Part shown: positions 1-12,441 of the stretch, in pieces
Layout of the letters: each line of letters opens with the position of its first letter
How positions within the stretch are numbered: position 1 is the first letter of the stretch
Source: Sisyra terminalis
Lineage: Eukaryota > Arthropoda > Insecta > Neuroptera > Sisyridae
Assembly: GCA_958496175.1 (NCBI GenBank)
Contig: OY292274.1
Span: 64,800,630 to 64,864,629 of the forward strand
Reading direction: 5' to 3'
DNA length: 64,000 bases
Notes under the pieces: model-generated
Databases searched by the model: none
Told to the model about the DNA's origin: nothing
What the model saw: the letters and a program-made list of their open reading frames with translations, nothing else
Program-made: the position numbers and the translations under genes

Positions 1-782
1 AGCGCAAGGAAGATCGCAAAGCGCATTTGGCCTCTCAGTATATGCAACGGATGGCAAACATGCGAATGCAACAAATGGGACAAATTTTCCAACCGGGAAG
101 TGCAAGTGGGTATTTTATTCCAACCGTACCGCAACCACAACGGTTCTTTGGACCGGCTCAGATGACACAAATTCGTACGACGCCGCGTTGGCCGACTCAA
201 CCTCAAGTTCGCGCTGCTGGTGCTCAAGGTGCTGGAACGTATCCGGCAATGACGGGCGCATTCCGAGCGACCGGACCAAGAGCGGCGGGCGGTCAGGCGA
301 CGGCTATGCGAGGTACCTTAGCGGCTCGACCCATCACTGGACAACAAGGAGTCAATCAAATTCCTGGTCGTCCAGTCGTTCCAGCTGGACAAGTTGTTTC
401 AAATACGGGACGTCCCACCAACTACAAGTATACGGCCAACATGCGCAACCCTCCTCAGCAGCTTGGCATGAACACAAATCCACCAGTCCAAGCCGTACAC
501 ATCCACGGTCAAGAACCACTCACGGCTAGTATGCTCGCAGCTGCACCTCTCCAAGAACAGAAACAAATGCTCGGTGAACGCCTGTTCCCACTTATCCAAC
601 GCATGTATCCCGATCTTGTCGGCAAAGTTACTGGAATGTTACTAGAAATTGACAACTCCGAACTACTCCACATGCTTGAACATAACGAGTCCCTAAAAGC
701 TAAAGTCGAGGAAGCCGTCGCCGTATTACAAGCTCACCAGGCAAAAACAGCAGCCGCAGCACAAGTCGTCAACAAAGACTAA
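1..782 (+). CDS. pAbp: Polyadenylate-binding protein, C-terminal exon (5' partial)
   Basis: This is the last coding exon of cytoplasmic poly(A)-binding protein, which binds mRNA poly(A) tails and recruits translation and deadenylation factors. The frame is already open at base 3 and reads [17 protein letters not shown], so the four RRMs lie upstream of the window. The first two thirds are the proline-, methionine- and glutamine-rich linker typical of the family (motifs [24 protein letters not shown]). The end is a MLLE/PABC domain: [12 protein letters not shown], then [13 protein letters not shown] and [24 protein letters not shown] is the docking site for PAM2-motif partners such as PAIP and eRF3. 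The stop is TAA at 780-782. No real start codon is in this window; the methionines in the linker are internal. Codon use is richer in G+C than the flanks, as expected of a highly expressed gene. Confidence 0.94.
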   Translation, partial: RKEDRKAHLASQYMQRMANMRMQQMGQIFQPGSASGYFIPTVPQPQRFFGPAQMTQIRTTPRWPTQPQVRAAGAQGAGTYPAMTGAFRATGPRAAGGQATAMRGTLAARPITGQQGVNQIPGRPVVPAGQVVSNTGRPTNYKYTANMRNPPQQLGMNTNPPVQAVHIHGQEPLTASMLAAAPLQEQKQMLGERLFPLIQRMYPDLVGKVTGMLLEIDNSELLHMLEHNESLKAKVEEAVAVLQAHQAKTAAAAQVVNKD

Positions 783-2474
783 CACTCCAACATCAACAAA
801 ATAGACCAGAGACACTAATTTCGAGAACAAAATTATTGCTTTTTGTTTATTATTACGTCGAATTTTTGTTTATTTTTTTCTTGTTATTAATTACTAAATT
901 GTTGACATTGTTCTCGACGTTAGTCTCTCTTCTCTATTTTATTTATCTATTTTTGTTTTCTTTCTTAATTTTGTCATTACGAAATCATCAAGTCAGAGGC
1001 CAGTCGGTGAGATTTACATACATGCCAATTAATAGGAAATTCTAAGTCATTTCTTATATGAAAAAAAAAATAATATAAAAAAATAATAACTACTGGGAAT
1101 GTAAACTCTTTTGATAATAAATTTACTGAGTCTGAGAATAATAAAAAAGAAAAAAATTTTAAAAAATGAAAAAATTAACAAAAAAAGAGTAAAAACAGTT
1201 TCATATGTAACATTTTTTTCATAAGGAAAAAAATACATTAAAGCTGCCTTGTACATTGTTATATGTATATCCTTAATTGAATTATTTATTTCAGTTCATG
1301 TAAAACATTCAGATCAAGCTTATAAATAAAAACATTTTCGTAGTAAATTGCTTGCTTTATTTTTTATTTTTTTTTGTTACAGGAAATGTTATTCTGAAAC
1401 CCTGAAAGTTCAACAAGAAATATCAAATATAAAACCAAAATTACACTAGGAATTCCTAGGAAAATGAAATGGGTGGAATACGAATTGTATATATATAACT
1501 AAGGTATTCGGAACTCAGCGAATTAAAAATGCGTAAATCTGAGTTATGTGTATAAAACGAAACTGATTTGCATATGTACTAACATAAGGTAAACTCAGTA
1601 AACTCATGAAGTATGGAGAGGGGAAGAAAACCAAAAAAAAATATTTTTGTATATTATTTGCTTGCCTATGTAAAATGATCTCAGCTATCAAGAACCACCT
1701 ATGAACTAAAAATATTCAATCAGGAGTAACACAATAGTCCTTCTAGAAATACGGAATAGGAGGAACTTAAAGGAAAGGTCTCCAGAAATTACAAGGCAGT
1801 CTACCAGCAATAATTGTTAAAACCAGAATTCTTATTTTTTGATACCTTTATATACATTATCTTCTAATTATATTCGATTTCTACGATTCTAATACTAAAA
1901 AATTGTATTTCCGAACCCTCCAAAACTAATATTAAGCAATTCAATAAACGCTAACTTTAATATATAAAGACTATATATATATATAATAGATATTAAGTTA
2001 CACTAACTTTTGTTAACACTAATAATTCAACGCTTGTTACTTTGTACAATTGAACCTACATTTCTTATTTTATTTTGTAATAATATTGTATACTTTTTTG
2101 TACTCCTTCTGGTTTCTATGCACAGGTGTAACCGGTGTAACCCACCTGTATAAAATCCATTACCAGAAGTAAATAAATAAAATATTTTTGAAACTTTAAA
2201 TTCCAAAAATTATTTCCTTAAATTTTTTCAGCGAACTTTGTAGTTTAATGAAATTAAGCCCTAGTCGCCTTAATTAGCTTTACATTAGTGAAATCTGTAC
2301 TTCCGTAGGAGTAATTCTTATCTAACAATTAATTAACTAATACTGTCAAAAAGACAGTGATTTCAAGTGATTATTTAAAAATTATGATTTTTAATGAAAT
2401 CACAAACGAATTTAGTTATTCTAAAATTAATTTATTTGTAAAATAGTTTGCAAAATAAAAATATATAGTCAAGG
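783..2474. other. pAbp 3' flank and intergenic DNA
   Basis: AT-rich non-coding DNA. An AATAAA at 1325-1330 followed by T-rich sequence is a plausible pAbp polyadenylation signal, giving a 3' UTR of about 550 bases. Short open frames near 836-1045 and 1047-1256 are low-complexity T- or A-rich sequence with no protein character. Around 1725-1800 there is weak resemblance to the non-LTR tail repeats at 46.7-47.2 kb (shared pieces AGTCCTTCTAG, GGAACTT and TCCAGAAATTA), so this may be an old fragment of the same family. Nothing else is recognised. Confidence 0.5.
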
Positions 2475-3233
2475 ATGAATCCTTTAAGATACCATAACCT
2501 CAATGGTACCGAACTTTCACTCTGTATTAATAAACAGGACGAATTAAACACCTGTTTGGAATTTACGGTAGAATATAAAAAACATAATTACTTTAGTAAA
2601 TTAAAAAATGTTATTGCACCAAGTGCTCTACTCTTAGTTGTGTATATGGTGAATGGTATGAATGCGTATAGCTCATATTTTGCAACAGCTATTATAATAT
2701 GTTTTATTACTTATCAATGGACCAATAAATTAGAAAAAGGTTTGAAAAAAATTAAAAAAATTTTAATTTATAATAACGTTTTTCTCTTTTGCAGAAAGTT
2801 TATTAGTTGTAGCATCAATTGGAATTCAAATTACACAAACTTATTCCTGTGGACAGAATGAATCACGGTTTATCCCTTGGTATAATATCAAAGATATTTT
2901 TATCAATGAAGTGATCCATTTGGTATTAAAGTTTCTTAAATAAATCTTCAATATTTTTCTTATAAGTTTCTTTCAATTTCAGCAACGTATCTTGTATCTT
3001 CTTACAGTATTAATAGAAAATACAAACACCAAGGCTGATAGTAAAAATGAAATAATTCCATTATTTTCGGTATGTTTTGCGATTTTACGATCATTTGCTT
3101 ATTAGTTTTTGAGGAAATTTATTCCAATTAATAATAATTAAATTTTTAGAATACGAATCCACCTCTTGCCTGTTTGGAATTGATGTACAAATATATTCAA
3201 AATATTTTTAGTTCGCATGGTTTGATATCCTGA
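2475..3233 (+). CDS. PIGH: PIG-H, GPI N-acetylglucosaminyltransferase subunit H
   Basis: PIG-H is a subunit of the ER membrane enzyme that transfers GlcNAc to phosphatidylinositol, the first step of GPI anchor synthesis. Four exons fit: 2475-2739, 2795-2922, 2983-3069 and 3150-3233, with introns of 55, 60 and 80 bp. They give 187 residues; the vertebrate protein is about 188. A paired hydrophobic hairpin (VIAPSALLLVVYMVNGM and ATAIIICFITYQW) lies at about residues 45-80. The diagnostic PIG-H core follows the first splice: ESLLVVASIGIQITQTY, then FIPWYNIKDIFINEVIH. The phase-1 first donor (G|GTTTGA at 2740) is what restores the family's ESLLV motif, which supports the join. The stop is TGA at 3231-3233. 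The ATG at 2475 is the first in frame. Confidence 0.9.
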
Positions 3234-3560
3234 AAAAATGTTTTTATGGTAAATTATTGACAAAGTTGTATAATATAAAAAAATATATAAACAAATTAAT
3301 TTGATTTTTTTGAAATTGCCCACACTTTTATGAACACCTAACATACCGATATTAGCTATGTTTATTTCATAACAGTGTTAAGAGAGATAAGAGATGTGTG
3401 AATTTAAAGTGACAGAAAAAGATAGCAAATATTCTAATTTTAAGCATGCGTAATATGTGCGGCGTGAACCACAACGTGTTTTCCCTATTTTCAAAATGTT
3501 TTAGAGGTTACAAATTATAAAAAATCAAAGAAAATTTCGTCTTTTTTATAATTAAAGATC

Positions 3561-5333
3561 ATGTCTCAGTATAAAATAGGAAGTATATCAGATTTAATAT
3601 CAAAAAGTTCCAACCAATCGACTAAAGCCTCCAAAATTGTTAACAAAACCGTATCTGCTACTCCTGTTACTGTAGAAATAAAAGGAAAAAAACCGAAAAA
3701 GAAAAAGGCTGGAAAGGCTAAATCAAAAATATCATCAGAATTAAGTGCTAACAATGAAGTTTTATCAAACCAAGTCAACAATACGGAATCTGAAGAAGAA
3801 ACTCAAGAAAATTCATCTGCTGGTGAAGAGTTTGAAGAATTGCAGCATGAAGAAATACAAACTAAAAAAGGAATCAAAAGAGGGAAGGAAATAAATGAAG
3901 AAGAGGACAATACTAAGAAAAATAAAAAATTGAAGGAAAATTTAGAAGAAGAAGAAACAGAAGTCGTGGCTCAAAAAAAGACTAAGAAAAAAGCCAAGAA
4001 AGAGTCTAAACTGCAGGAGGCAACTGAACATAATGCTGAGGTAGATGCGATTCAAAAAAAGAAGAAAAAGAAATCTTCGAAAACACAGGAGGCTACTGAA
4101 AGTGATAATGAAGATAGCATGGAGTTAAAAGATAAGGATGTAAGCTCTGATTCTGTTACCAAAGAAAATGAAACGAGTAACGATGATCAGGATGATTTAG
4201 ATTTAGTTGATGACCGAACAATTTTTGTGGGAAATTGGCCTGTAAACAAGCTAAAAAAGCATTTAAAAGCGCTGTTTAAAGAGTATGGTTCAATCGATAC
4301 AGTTCGATTTCGAAGTGTTCCGCTTAAAGATCCTCGAATTTCCAAACGGGTGTCTGCCATAACGAAACAATTTCATCCAGATAGGACTTCAGTAAATGCT
4401 TATGTTCGATTCGCCGACGTTGAATCAGCCAATAAGGCACTAGCAGCCAATGGATTACTCTACTGTGACCACCATTTACGAGTCACTTTATCAAATAAAT
4501 GTAAATTTATCAAAAGTCATACCATCTTCATAGGCAACTTAAACTTCAGTAAGTTTCTTGAAATATTACAACCTTCAATCTGTAATCGTTTTTAATTTAG
4601 ACGTGGAAGACGAGGAGCTGTGGAAGGTGTTTTCGGTTTGTGGGGAAATCGAGAGTGTTCGAATTCTTCGCGACGCCAAAACAGGAATGTCCCGGGGATG
4701 TGCTTACGTTAATTTCAAAAGTGACGACGGCGTCGAACTTGCTATGCAAATGCCGGAAACTTCAATCAAAGATCGAGTGATTCGAATCAAACGTCCCGAA
4801 TCTAAACCCAACAAGTCCAAAGTCAAATCAGAAAACTTTCTTAATAAATTCAACAAACAAATATCGAAAAACATACCGAAGAAGTCACTGGAGAAAAATA
4901 AAAAAACGTTTCAGGGATCTGTAGGAGCTAAAAGAAATGTAAGAAGTTCGTTATTTTTCCATCAAATGCACAATGAAGTTTTCAGCTATTTTCTATACAC
5001 TTTTTTTCTTGAGCATTTTTATTATGTTTACAATATAAAAGATACAAAATGTATAGGTCTATGTTAAATGATTTTATAACTTTTACTTAAACTCTAATAT
5101 GATAATAGCATTTAAAGTTCTGGCCAAGGCTAAGAGACTTAAAACTTCTTTTAAAGATACATTACTATTAACACATAGGTTTAACATTGCACCAAATCAA
5201 TATTTTTTTTCATCAATTAATCGTAAATTTTTGATTTTAGAACAAGAATTTTAAACGAGCGAAACGACCCAGGCCATCGTTTCAAGCGAAATCGAAAAAG
5301 AAGTTTAATAAAAGTGAAAATGTTGCAAAATAA
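3561..5333 (+). CDS. RBM34: RBM34-like nucleolar RNA-binding protein, two RRMs
   Basis: Likely orthologue of RBM34 (yeast Nop12 group), a nucleolar protein linked to large ribosomal subunit maturation. Exons are 3561-4548, 4601-4938 and 5241-5333, giving 472 residues. Residues 40-215 are a lysine/glutamate-rich, low-complexity tail with KKKKK clusters that should act as nucleolar localisation signals. RRM1 starts near residue 218 (RNP2 IFVGNW at 221-226, RNP1-like VNAYVRFA at 278-285) and carries the long insertion common in RBM34. RRM2 is split by intron 1: RNP2 IFIGNL at 322-327, then VEDEELWKVFSVCGEIESVR and RNP1 RGCAYVNF after the splice. The short third exon is basic (KRAKRPRPSF) and ends in TAA at 5331-5333. 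AATAAA at 5383-5388 is a likely poly(A) signal. The gene starts 327 bp after PIG-H on the same strand. Confidence 0.9.
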
Positions 5334-5751
5334 ATTTAAAAAAAATTAAAATTAATTTACTTTGTTATACAATGTTTATATTAATAAAGTATTTGCGTTA
5401 ATTTCAATTTCTTAAGCTTATTTATTTCAAAAAATATAATTAAAGTTAAGGACCAATCAAAATAATTTATTTTGACAGTTCTAAGCTAGAATAGTTCCAT
5501 ATATTCAACTCAATAATCATTCTTACCCGTTTTTGGTTGAAGAATGATGGGAGATAATTATCTCAAAACAGTAGAGAAAGACCGAAAAACACTGGCTAAA
5601 GTTTGTACGGCGTGTATTCAATTGGATAATGCCACCAATGTGCATTATGTCAATTGATGTCAGTGTAACATGTTTACCTATTTTCAAATTTCTCTAAATT
5701 GTGTGAAAAAGTATACAAATTTAATTTATTAAAGAAATTTATCGTTTAATA
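5334..5751. other. Intergenic spacer between RBM34 and NIP45-like genes
   Basis: 418 bp holding the RBM34 poly(A) signal and the presumed promoter and 5' UTR of the next gene. No ORF or repeat is recognised. There is no obvious TATA box. Confidence 0.5.
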
Positions 5752-6669
5752 ATGTCTTCAGAAGATAGTGATTTCGATTCCTATTTTACGGATCCTCATC
5801 AACAGCTGAAGAACTTGAAAAATAAATTATCCAAAAATGAAAGTACAAAAGAAAAAATAATCGTCGAAGATCCAATAAGCGACGATATTGAAAACATGTT
5901 ATCAAATATTCCAAACGATGATGACATCAGTGATGAAACAGATTCAATGCCTTTGTCGCTGAGAATATCTTCGACTAATCGTAGATCCTCATCCCGGAAA
6001 CGTAGGAATCAATTTTCATCTTCGAGAAGAAGATCCAGAAAAGGTAACAAGAGTAGAAAAGTGGAGGATATAGTTCTTTTATCTGACGAAGAAAATATAA
6101 ATAGTTCACCCATTATTTTATCCGACAACGAAAAATCCACCAATTTGGATAAGTCGACAAATTTTAAGTATTCAGTGCTTATTATGTGGGCATCGCAAGT
6201 CGATAGATGGTTTGATTTGGACGCAAATGAAACGTTTGAAACTCTTTTCAACCATTATTCCAAGCAAAATAACATCTCTAAAGATTTAATTGCGTTTTTC
6301 GTCAACGAAAATCAAATTGTTAAGCCGAGCGATACACCATTGAGTCTGGGAATATCTTCGGGTAGCATAATCGATGGCGGGTTGCTGAGCAAACCGTACT
6401 TGGACAATTATATCGCGGCTGTTCCCGAGAAAAACGAGTATACCATAAAATTAAAAATTCAATGTGAACATTTAAAACGACCGTTTTTTATACATATCGA
6501 CCAGAACGATGAGTTTCGTGTACTTTTAAATAAATGTGCTCAAGAGTTAAGTGTTTCTTCGGATAAATTAAAATTAAATTTCGATGGAGATCCACTGTCG
6601 ATGTCTGCGACGCCGATTACCATGGATTTTTCTGGAGGAGAATGTTTAGATTTATACCTGAAGAAGTAA
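5752..6669 (+). CDS. NFATC2IP: NIP45/Rad60-type protein with two SUMO-like domains
   Basis: Intronless 305-residue protein of the RENi family (Rad60, Esc2, NIP45), which couples SUMO pathway enzymes to genome stability. The N-terminal third is acidic and serine-rich, followed by a basic patch (RRSSSRKRR, SSSRRRSRKGNKSRK, residues 77-103) suitable for nuclear import. Two candidate SUMO-interacting motifs follow: IVLLSDEE at 107-114 and IILSDNE at 121-127, both a hydrophobic run followed by acidic residues. SUMO-like domain 1 covers about 140-215 (VLIMWASQVDRWFDL). Domain 2 covers about 229-304 (TIKLKIQCEHLKRPFFIHID to FSGGECLDLYLKK) and ends without a diglycine, as usual for this family, so it would not be conjugated. 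The start ATG at 5752 is the first in frame, and the stop is TAA at 6667-6669. Recognition rests on domain layout and fold-like pattern, not on alignment. Confidence 0.85.
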   Translation: MSSEDSDFDSYFTDPHQQLKNLKNKLSKNESTKEKIIVEDPISDDIENMLSNIPNDDDISDETDSMPLSLRISSTNRRSSSRKRRNQFSSSRRRSRKGNKSRKVEDIVLLSDEENINSSPIILSDNEKSTNLDKSTNFKYSVLIMWASQVDRWFDLDANETFETLFNHYSKQNNISKDLIAFFVNENQIVKPSDTPLSLGISSGSIIDGGLLSKPYLDNYIAAVPEKNEYTIKLKIQCEHLKRPFFIHIDQNDEFRVLLNKCAQELSVSSDKLKLNFDGDPLSMSATPITMDFSGGECLDLYLKK

Positions 6670-7814
6670 TTACTCTTTAAAACGCTCATAATTTTTATTT
6701 GAAACTAAAATCTAATAATTTAATCTGTTATGCATATCATTATAATCTCGTTATTTAGGTCTTGCAATTATTTTAATTTTATTTTAAAATTTAAATTAAT
6801 TTTTATTTTCCTCAGATATTTAAGCTAAAAAATATATCTTAACACCATAAAAATGTTTCTTATGAATCTTAAATATAAAACAATGTTTTCTTTTGTAGAT
6901 GAGATAACAAATTGCGAATAAAGATTTTAAGCAATTCTATGTAAAACACATGACAAAATAGAACTATATAAGAATTGAACATGATAAATATTTTTTTCAA
7001 TTGGTCAAAAAAAATATTAAATTTTCTGCTTTGTCATAACTAAATTTTACTATAGAAGGAAATAAATCAAACTTATGTTGCCAAATATTTTAAGTAAATA
7101 ATTGGGTAACATTCACGATGAGAAGACAATAACCACAATAATAATTATGTATAAATATTATAACAACCGAATCGTTTTAATTAGAATTTAACCCTTTTTC
7201 CTAGTACTCAATAGTTGAATAATACGAAATCATCATACGAAATCAAACGTTGTACCATGGACAAATAATAAATGTTTTACTTAGAAATAAAAATGTTTAC
7301 AATTATTAATTTATCGAATAAAACACAATGGCATTTTTTGTTTGTGTTTTAATAAATCAGGTTCTGTTAAGAAATAGTATTAATATATGATTATATAAAA
7401 TAATTATCAAATAATTACATAAAACAATAAAAAGACTGTTCAAAATTAATCATTTCCTGTTTGCAATAAAAACATTCAAATCCCGTTTGTAAATATTCTT
7501 CATTGCTAAAATTAAAATAAATAAAATATCGAGACGATTTACGTCATATCTAAAATCGAATTTAAACGAGGTTTGTATGGAAAGTTCATAAGTGAAGAAA
7601 AAGGTGTTATTCTATATTTAAGCCTATATCCTTGTGCTTGATACTGATTAGGTTTATTATTACCTTAGGATAGTAATTTCAATTTATACGTAATTTAGTT
7701 CCACTTCCTTAAAAATCCTTTTCTCTCAGAAAGAATATCCAAAAAGTATAATAATCTATTTGGATTTTTTGTTAATGAACTTTGCGTACAAAACTCATCT
7801 AAGTTAAAATTTTC
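6670..7814. other. Intergenic DNA between convergent NIP45-like and HAP2 genes
   Basis: About 1.1 kb of AT-rich sequence separating two genes that converge. It should contain both 3' UTRs. Several AATAAA motifs occur on both strands, for example near 6918, 7061 and 7317. No coding potential or repeat was recognised. Confidence 0.5.
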
Positions 7815-10800
7815 TCATACCTCTAAAGCCTTTTTACTTTTTTTATACTCATTTAAAACGTATTTCGTATCCTCTTCCTCTTCTCCATCATCCGTATAAA
7901 GACTTTTCGACGATTTATTACTTTTAGACGATTTTGATGTTGACGTAGTCTTCGATGTTGTAGTCGAACTTTTATTCTCAGCCAACAATGGCTTCTCCTA
8001 AACATTTGCAAAATATTTCCTTTAAAAAACTGCTCAACATATAAATCTTAATACAAAAACCGTTTCATCTTTTTTCGTTTCCGTTACAAAAAACACTGAA
8101 CTGATCCATTTAGGTCGTCTCCTCTTTTTCTGATTAGGACATTCGTTCCTTTGGCAGCAACAATTAGCCGTGCATTTTACGCATAAGCTCAGCATTAGCG
8201 TGATCGGAAAGAGGATGAAAAAGAAAATGTTTATAGCAAATTCTAAATAACTGTAAGGACATTGTTTAAGTAAAATAGCCGAGGAAAAGTGTTTTTCAAA
8301 AACTGTTAACATACAGTGGAACAACTCTTACGGATTTTGCTCGTGTATCAGGATGAATTGGCCATCCGGTAGAATCGTAAACAACCGTACGATTCATCAA
8401 TTCACATTCTCTATACTGACTTATTTCATACGGATGTTTGGCCATTTGGTCGATTCCACAAATTCCGATCGGCTTAATACATATGCCTAACACTGCCTTA
8501 AGCAAACCTAAAATAATACAAATGTAGTAAGAAAATCGGGAATAAATAAATCCCCTTAATGAGTCAATCTTAGACTATAAACAATAGAGAATCCTACTTA
8601 ATGATTTCCGACCATACATAAGATATATCATTAGAAATTTTTCAATTATGCTTTAGTAGATCATCATCTGGATTCTAGAGCAACGTAGTGCGTTACCTAA
8701 AAGCATTAGCATTAAGAAAATCCAGCCAAACGTAGCGAGAATCATAAACATTGTTGAATGGTGCTCGGCAAAGGAAGAAGCAAATTCCACACTAGGAGCA
8801 TGGCCAGTAAAACCGGCTGCATTAAAATGTGCCTTCGTCATAGGATTACATGCCAATCCGTTTGCTGATCCCAAACATGCACATAAACAATAAAACAAAC
8901 AAACACAACGATCCCAATGCTGAATTCGTATTCTTCTGATCGCCACTAATTGTCTTTTCTTGTTAATAACTTCAACTAAAAAAATTGTCAATTAAAAACG
9001 AATTTTTGTCCTCAAAATGATAAAATAAATACACTAAACAAACCTGAACAGTGAAATCTATCCAACGGCATTGGACCTTTGAGCCGCAACAGGAAGCAGA
9101 CCTGGCGATTGGGAGCGATTACTTTCGGAGCAGCTTCGATATGATTCCATTCGGTAGGAACGGAAAGGGGGCAATCTGTAATTCGAGGTCCGAAACTTGA
9201 CGAAACTAGACCATAATTTGTGATTTTTACGTAGATTTTGGTTTCAGTATGGCATGTACTATCAATATCAACCTCTGAAATTTGAGCCATTATTCTAAAA
9301 AAATATAAAAATATAGGGTTTTCTGTTTAAATTTTTGAAATTAGCAAGGTTCAATTTTTTTCAGGCTTGTTTAATAAAATTGTATCAAGTCCTAACTAAA
9401 GACACATAGTTCAAATAGCCACTATAACGGCTTTAAAAATTGAGGGTCCGAAACAAATTTTCAAGTCTCTAGCAAAGAAAAATGAATTAAAATTTTGATT
9501 TTCCATTAAAACGAAGACCCTATTGATGCCTAATAGAATCGCATTTCGTTGTATTTAAAGTGGCTAATCTCTGTCCGTAATACTTTCCGTTAGGATGGAG
9601 CCAAACGGGTTCTACACTAGTCTTCTATAAATTTATTATAAAATACCCAGATCTGACGATTTGATTATTGTCAGCATTCAATTCCACATCAATCACGCTT
9701 GTGAGTTTTCCATCGTATTCGAGTGCAAGGTACTTCATATTATTGGGACCGATTTGAATCGGATCGGACGGAACTCGACCAAAAAATTTCAAATAGTGAC
9801 ATCCTTTTTTACCCTGTTTGACAGCTTTCTGAAAATTTCAAAATATCCTCCCTGTATTATTCCCGAAAATTATGGTATTTTTTCTTACTTTATCGCGGTA
9901 CCATAAATGCGCCGGTTGATTGTTTAGACAAGTTCCTGGAGGTTTATTGCAACGATTGGGTTGTGTTACGAATGCTTTGTAACTGACGCCAAGTTTATCG
10001 CATTCTTCTCCATCAGGAGTGATTTGTTCTGGAGAGACTATCAAATATTCTTCAGGTCCTCCTAAAAATGTATATTAGAGTTAAAAATCTCTAAAAAATA
10101 TTTTGATTTCTGAGGGCTTTCCCTACAAGTTTCTTCGTTCTAGAAGAACTATTGCACCTTGTTCCCATTTTCTAAATCCACTAGACTCAGTACATATATC
10201 CGGGCCAATATCAAATCGTTGTGTTATATAAAGATTTTTTTTATTTTGCTTGGCACAAATCTATGTTAATTACGACAAATCGGGAATAATATCGTCCTTA
10301 TAATTATATATTAGGTTGAAATAGAAAGGTTTTATTTCAAAAAAAAAGGGGCATTAATTGTTCCTCTACCTTCTGAATTTGGCTCCAGATAATGTAAGCA
10401 AAAGGAAAAAGCAGTTGCTCCATCCTTGGAAATTTCAGAAAAGTTTATTTTTGTTATTTATCATCAAGTTCATGAGTGCAATGATAGTCATATATACATA
10501 ATTGAGTTTATAAAAGTTCCAATAATATCTATTTGTTGTTTGCCATAAAACACAAACCTTTTAATTGGGGATATAAATGTTCCAATTCCGGCGAAACTGG
10601 TTCTGGAATCAACAATCGCATCATTGAAGGATTTAAGTTAAACGGTCCCTGATTACATTTAGTTAATGAGTTATACACAAACGAAAACGTAGGAGCTTTA
10701 TCTTTATATCGATTGTTTAAGGTTCCCAATCTAAAATTGCAAATAAACTAGCATAAAGATTTATAACTGAAATTTTCTTGGATATATTACTTAACCAAAT

Positions 10801-12441
10801 GTCCTTTGGTTATGTCTTTCCAATGAGTCTTTCCATTACCGCGTGCTGTTTTTTGAAATAATTGGACTACTATCTTGTGTTCGACTATCGGTACCGACAG
10901 GGCATAAACTGCGTACCTAAAAGTGTTTAATTGAAAATTGATATTGAAAATATCACAGGAAAATTACCATAAATCGCTGAATCTGAGACAGTGCGTACTT
11001 TCATGGAAGCGGGTCGGATCGACGCCCGACGGCGTCGATCTATCGGTGCAATCTTGACCTCCTCGAGTTTGCAATCCACTCGAGAATATTTGTTTACGTC
11101 GTCGTACTCGTGGTAGCAATGAATCGGTCAAATTATTTGGTTCAAATTCGCCTAAAAACCGCTTCAACAATTCGATCGATTTTTGATTCATTTCTTCGTT
11201 GGTCAGTTCCTTATCGTGGAACGACGTATCCACATTGGCGGCGGTAATATTTTGGGGACATTTAGGTTTCGGAAGCTTTGGTTTATTTGCCGATGGAAAC
11301 TTTTCCACTGAACTGTTCAAGTTCGGGTAGCTCGTATACTGACTTTTTTGGTCGGTTACGTTTCCCTTGCATTGGCCTGTCTTTTGCGGCGGATGCCATA
11401 GATTGGACAGACCAATGTTATCGTGGGCCATCTTGGTCGGCGTCGACGGCTGCCGTTGAGCATTTTTCAATGCGTCACATGAACAGCAGAAACCCTTTAA
11501 AAATTAAATTATTTTTATTACTAAAGTAATCATAGCTTACGAAATAAGTTTCACAAACCTTACTGTAAGGAATAATCTTTCCCTTATAGCGAATAATTCC
11601 GCAAGTTGGATTCTCGGAAAAGTCGTCACAGCCACGATAATGAGGACATTGCTTGTTTAAGACTTCTTCATAAGCTTCAGCATTGACAATCTGCAATTAA
11701 TTATAATTTTTAGTAATAAAAATAATGTAATAATTGTAATTTATAGACAAACTTACGTTTAATAGTTTTAATTCATACAATTGCGTTAACTGTTGATGTC
11801 TTATTTTAAAAACATATGGATCTAAAAGTCGGCCTCGTTGCTTTGATATCATATCGTACACATGATCAACGACAATGAATTCATTTTTATTGTGGGTCTA
11901 AAAATAAAAATTAAACTGATTTTTGCTTTTTACTTACGAGGGGTGCATTAATGCCGTAAAAGAAAGTTTAAGTTCATCAATGCAAAAAGCCAGTTTCGGT
12001 TTATTTAAAGTGAATCTATACAGATTTAAATGGTACGAATTCCAATAGATTAAATTCTTACAAAAGGAATTACTTATCACCAAATTTAGTGACTCTATCC
12101 GTTGTCAACCCACTTACTTTTCCTTCTTTATTGATTTTAATTGTAAAAATCAATTTTTTATCACACTTATTTATTTCCGAATTGGAAACGGATTCATCTC
12201 TGTCGAACGCCAAGTAGGGCGGCAGAGGTGGTTTTGGTTGGGAATTTTTCGAAGATTGGACGTTTTCGTTATCGTCATTTTTGATACATTTAATCATAAT
12301 GGCTCGAATTTCAATATGTGGTGTATGATTTTCCTCGGAAGCATTCTGACACTTTGTGTTATTGTCAACATTATTATCTTCCATTGCATTGTTAAACGGT
12401 AAAATCAAAAGCATCCCCAAAAGAATTGCTCTAATGAGCAT
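7815..12441 (-). CDS. HAP2: HAP2/GCS1 gamete fusion protein
   Basis: HAP2 is the sperm-side, class II-fold protein that merges gamete membranes in many eukaryotes. Thirteen exons, read from high to low coordinate: 12441-12118, 11897-11757, 11690-11559, 11494-10968, 10916-10791, 10730-10558, 10061-9889, 9828-9647, 9294-9044, 8975-8697, 8507-8315, 8250-8061 and 7997-7815. All phases agree and give 957 residues. A signal peptide (IRAILLGMLLILPFNNA) opens the protein, then HIEIRAIMIKC and CDKKLIFTIKI. Family marks follow: GFCCSC at 200-205, RGGQDC and HCLRFSDLWYAVY, GEECDKLGVSYKAF, and the PF10699-like stretch around KITNYGLV...ITDCPLSVP at about 612-665. A cysteine-rich turn precedes a membrane segment at about 750-770. 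A second hydrophobic segment (about 838-858) comes next, then CVKCTANCCCQRNEC and a basic KKRRRPK tail. The gene is absent from Drosophila but kept in many other insects. Confidence 0.93.

Noticed and set aside
836..1256. Small ORFs after pAbp on both strands
   Set aside because: They are low-complexity F/L/I/K translations of T- and A-rich UTR sequence.
8296..8314. HAP2 ending at TGA 8296
   Set aside because: A GTATGT donor and TTACAG acceptor give a phase-matched 64-bp intron and continue into a conserved-looking hydrophobic exon.
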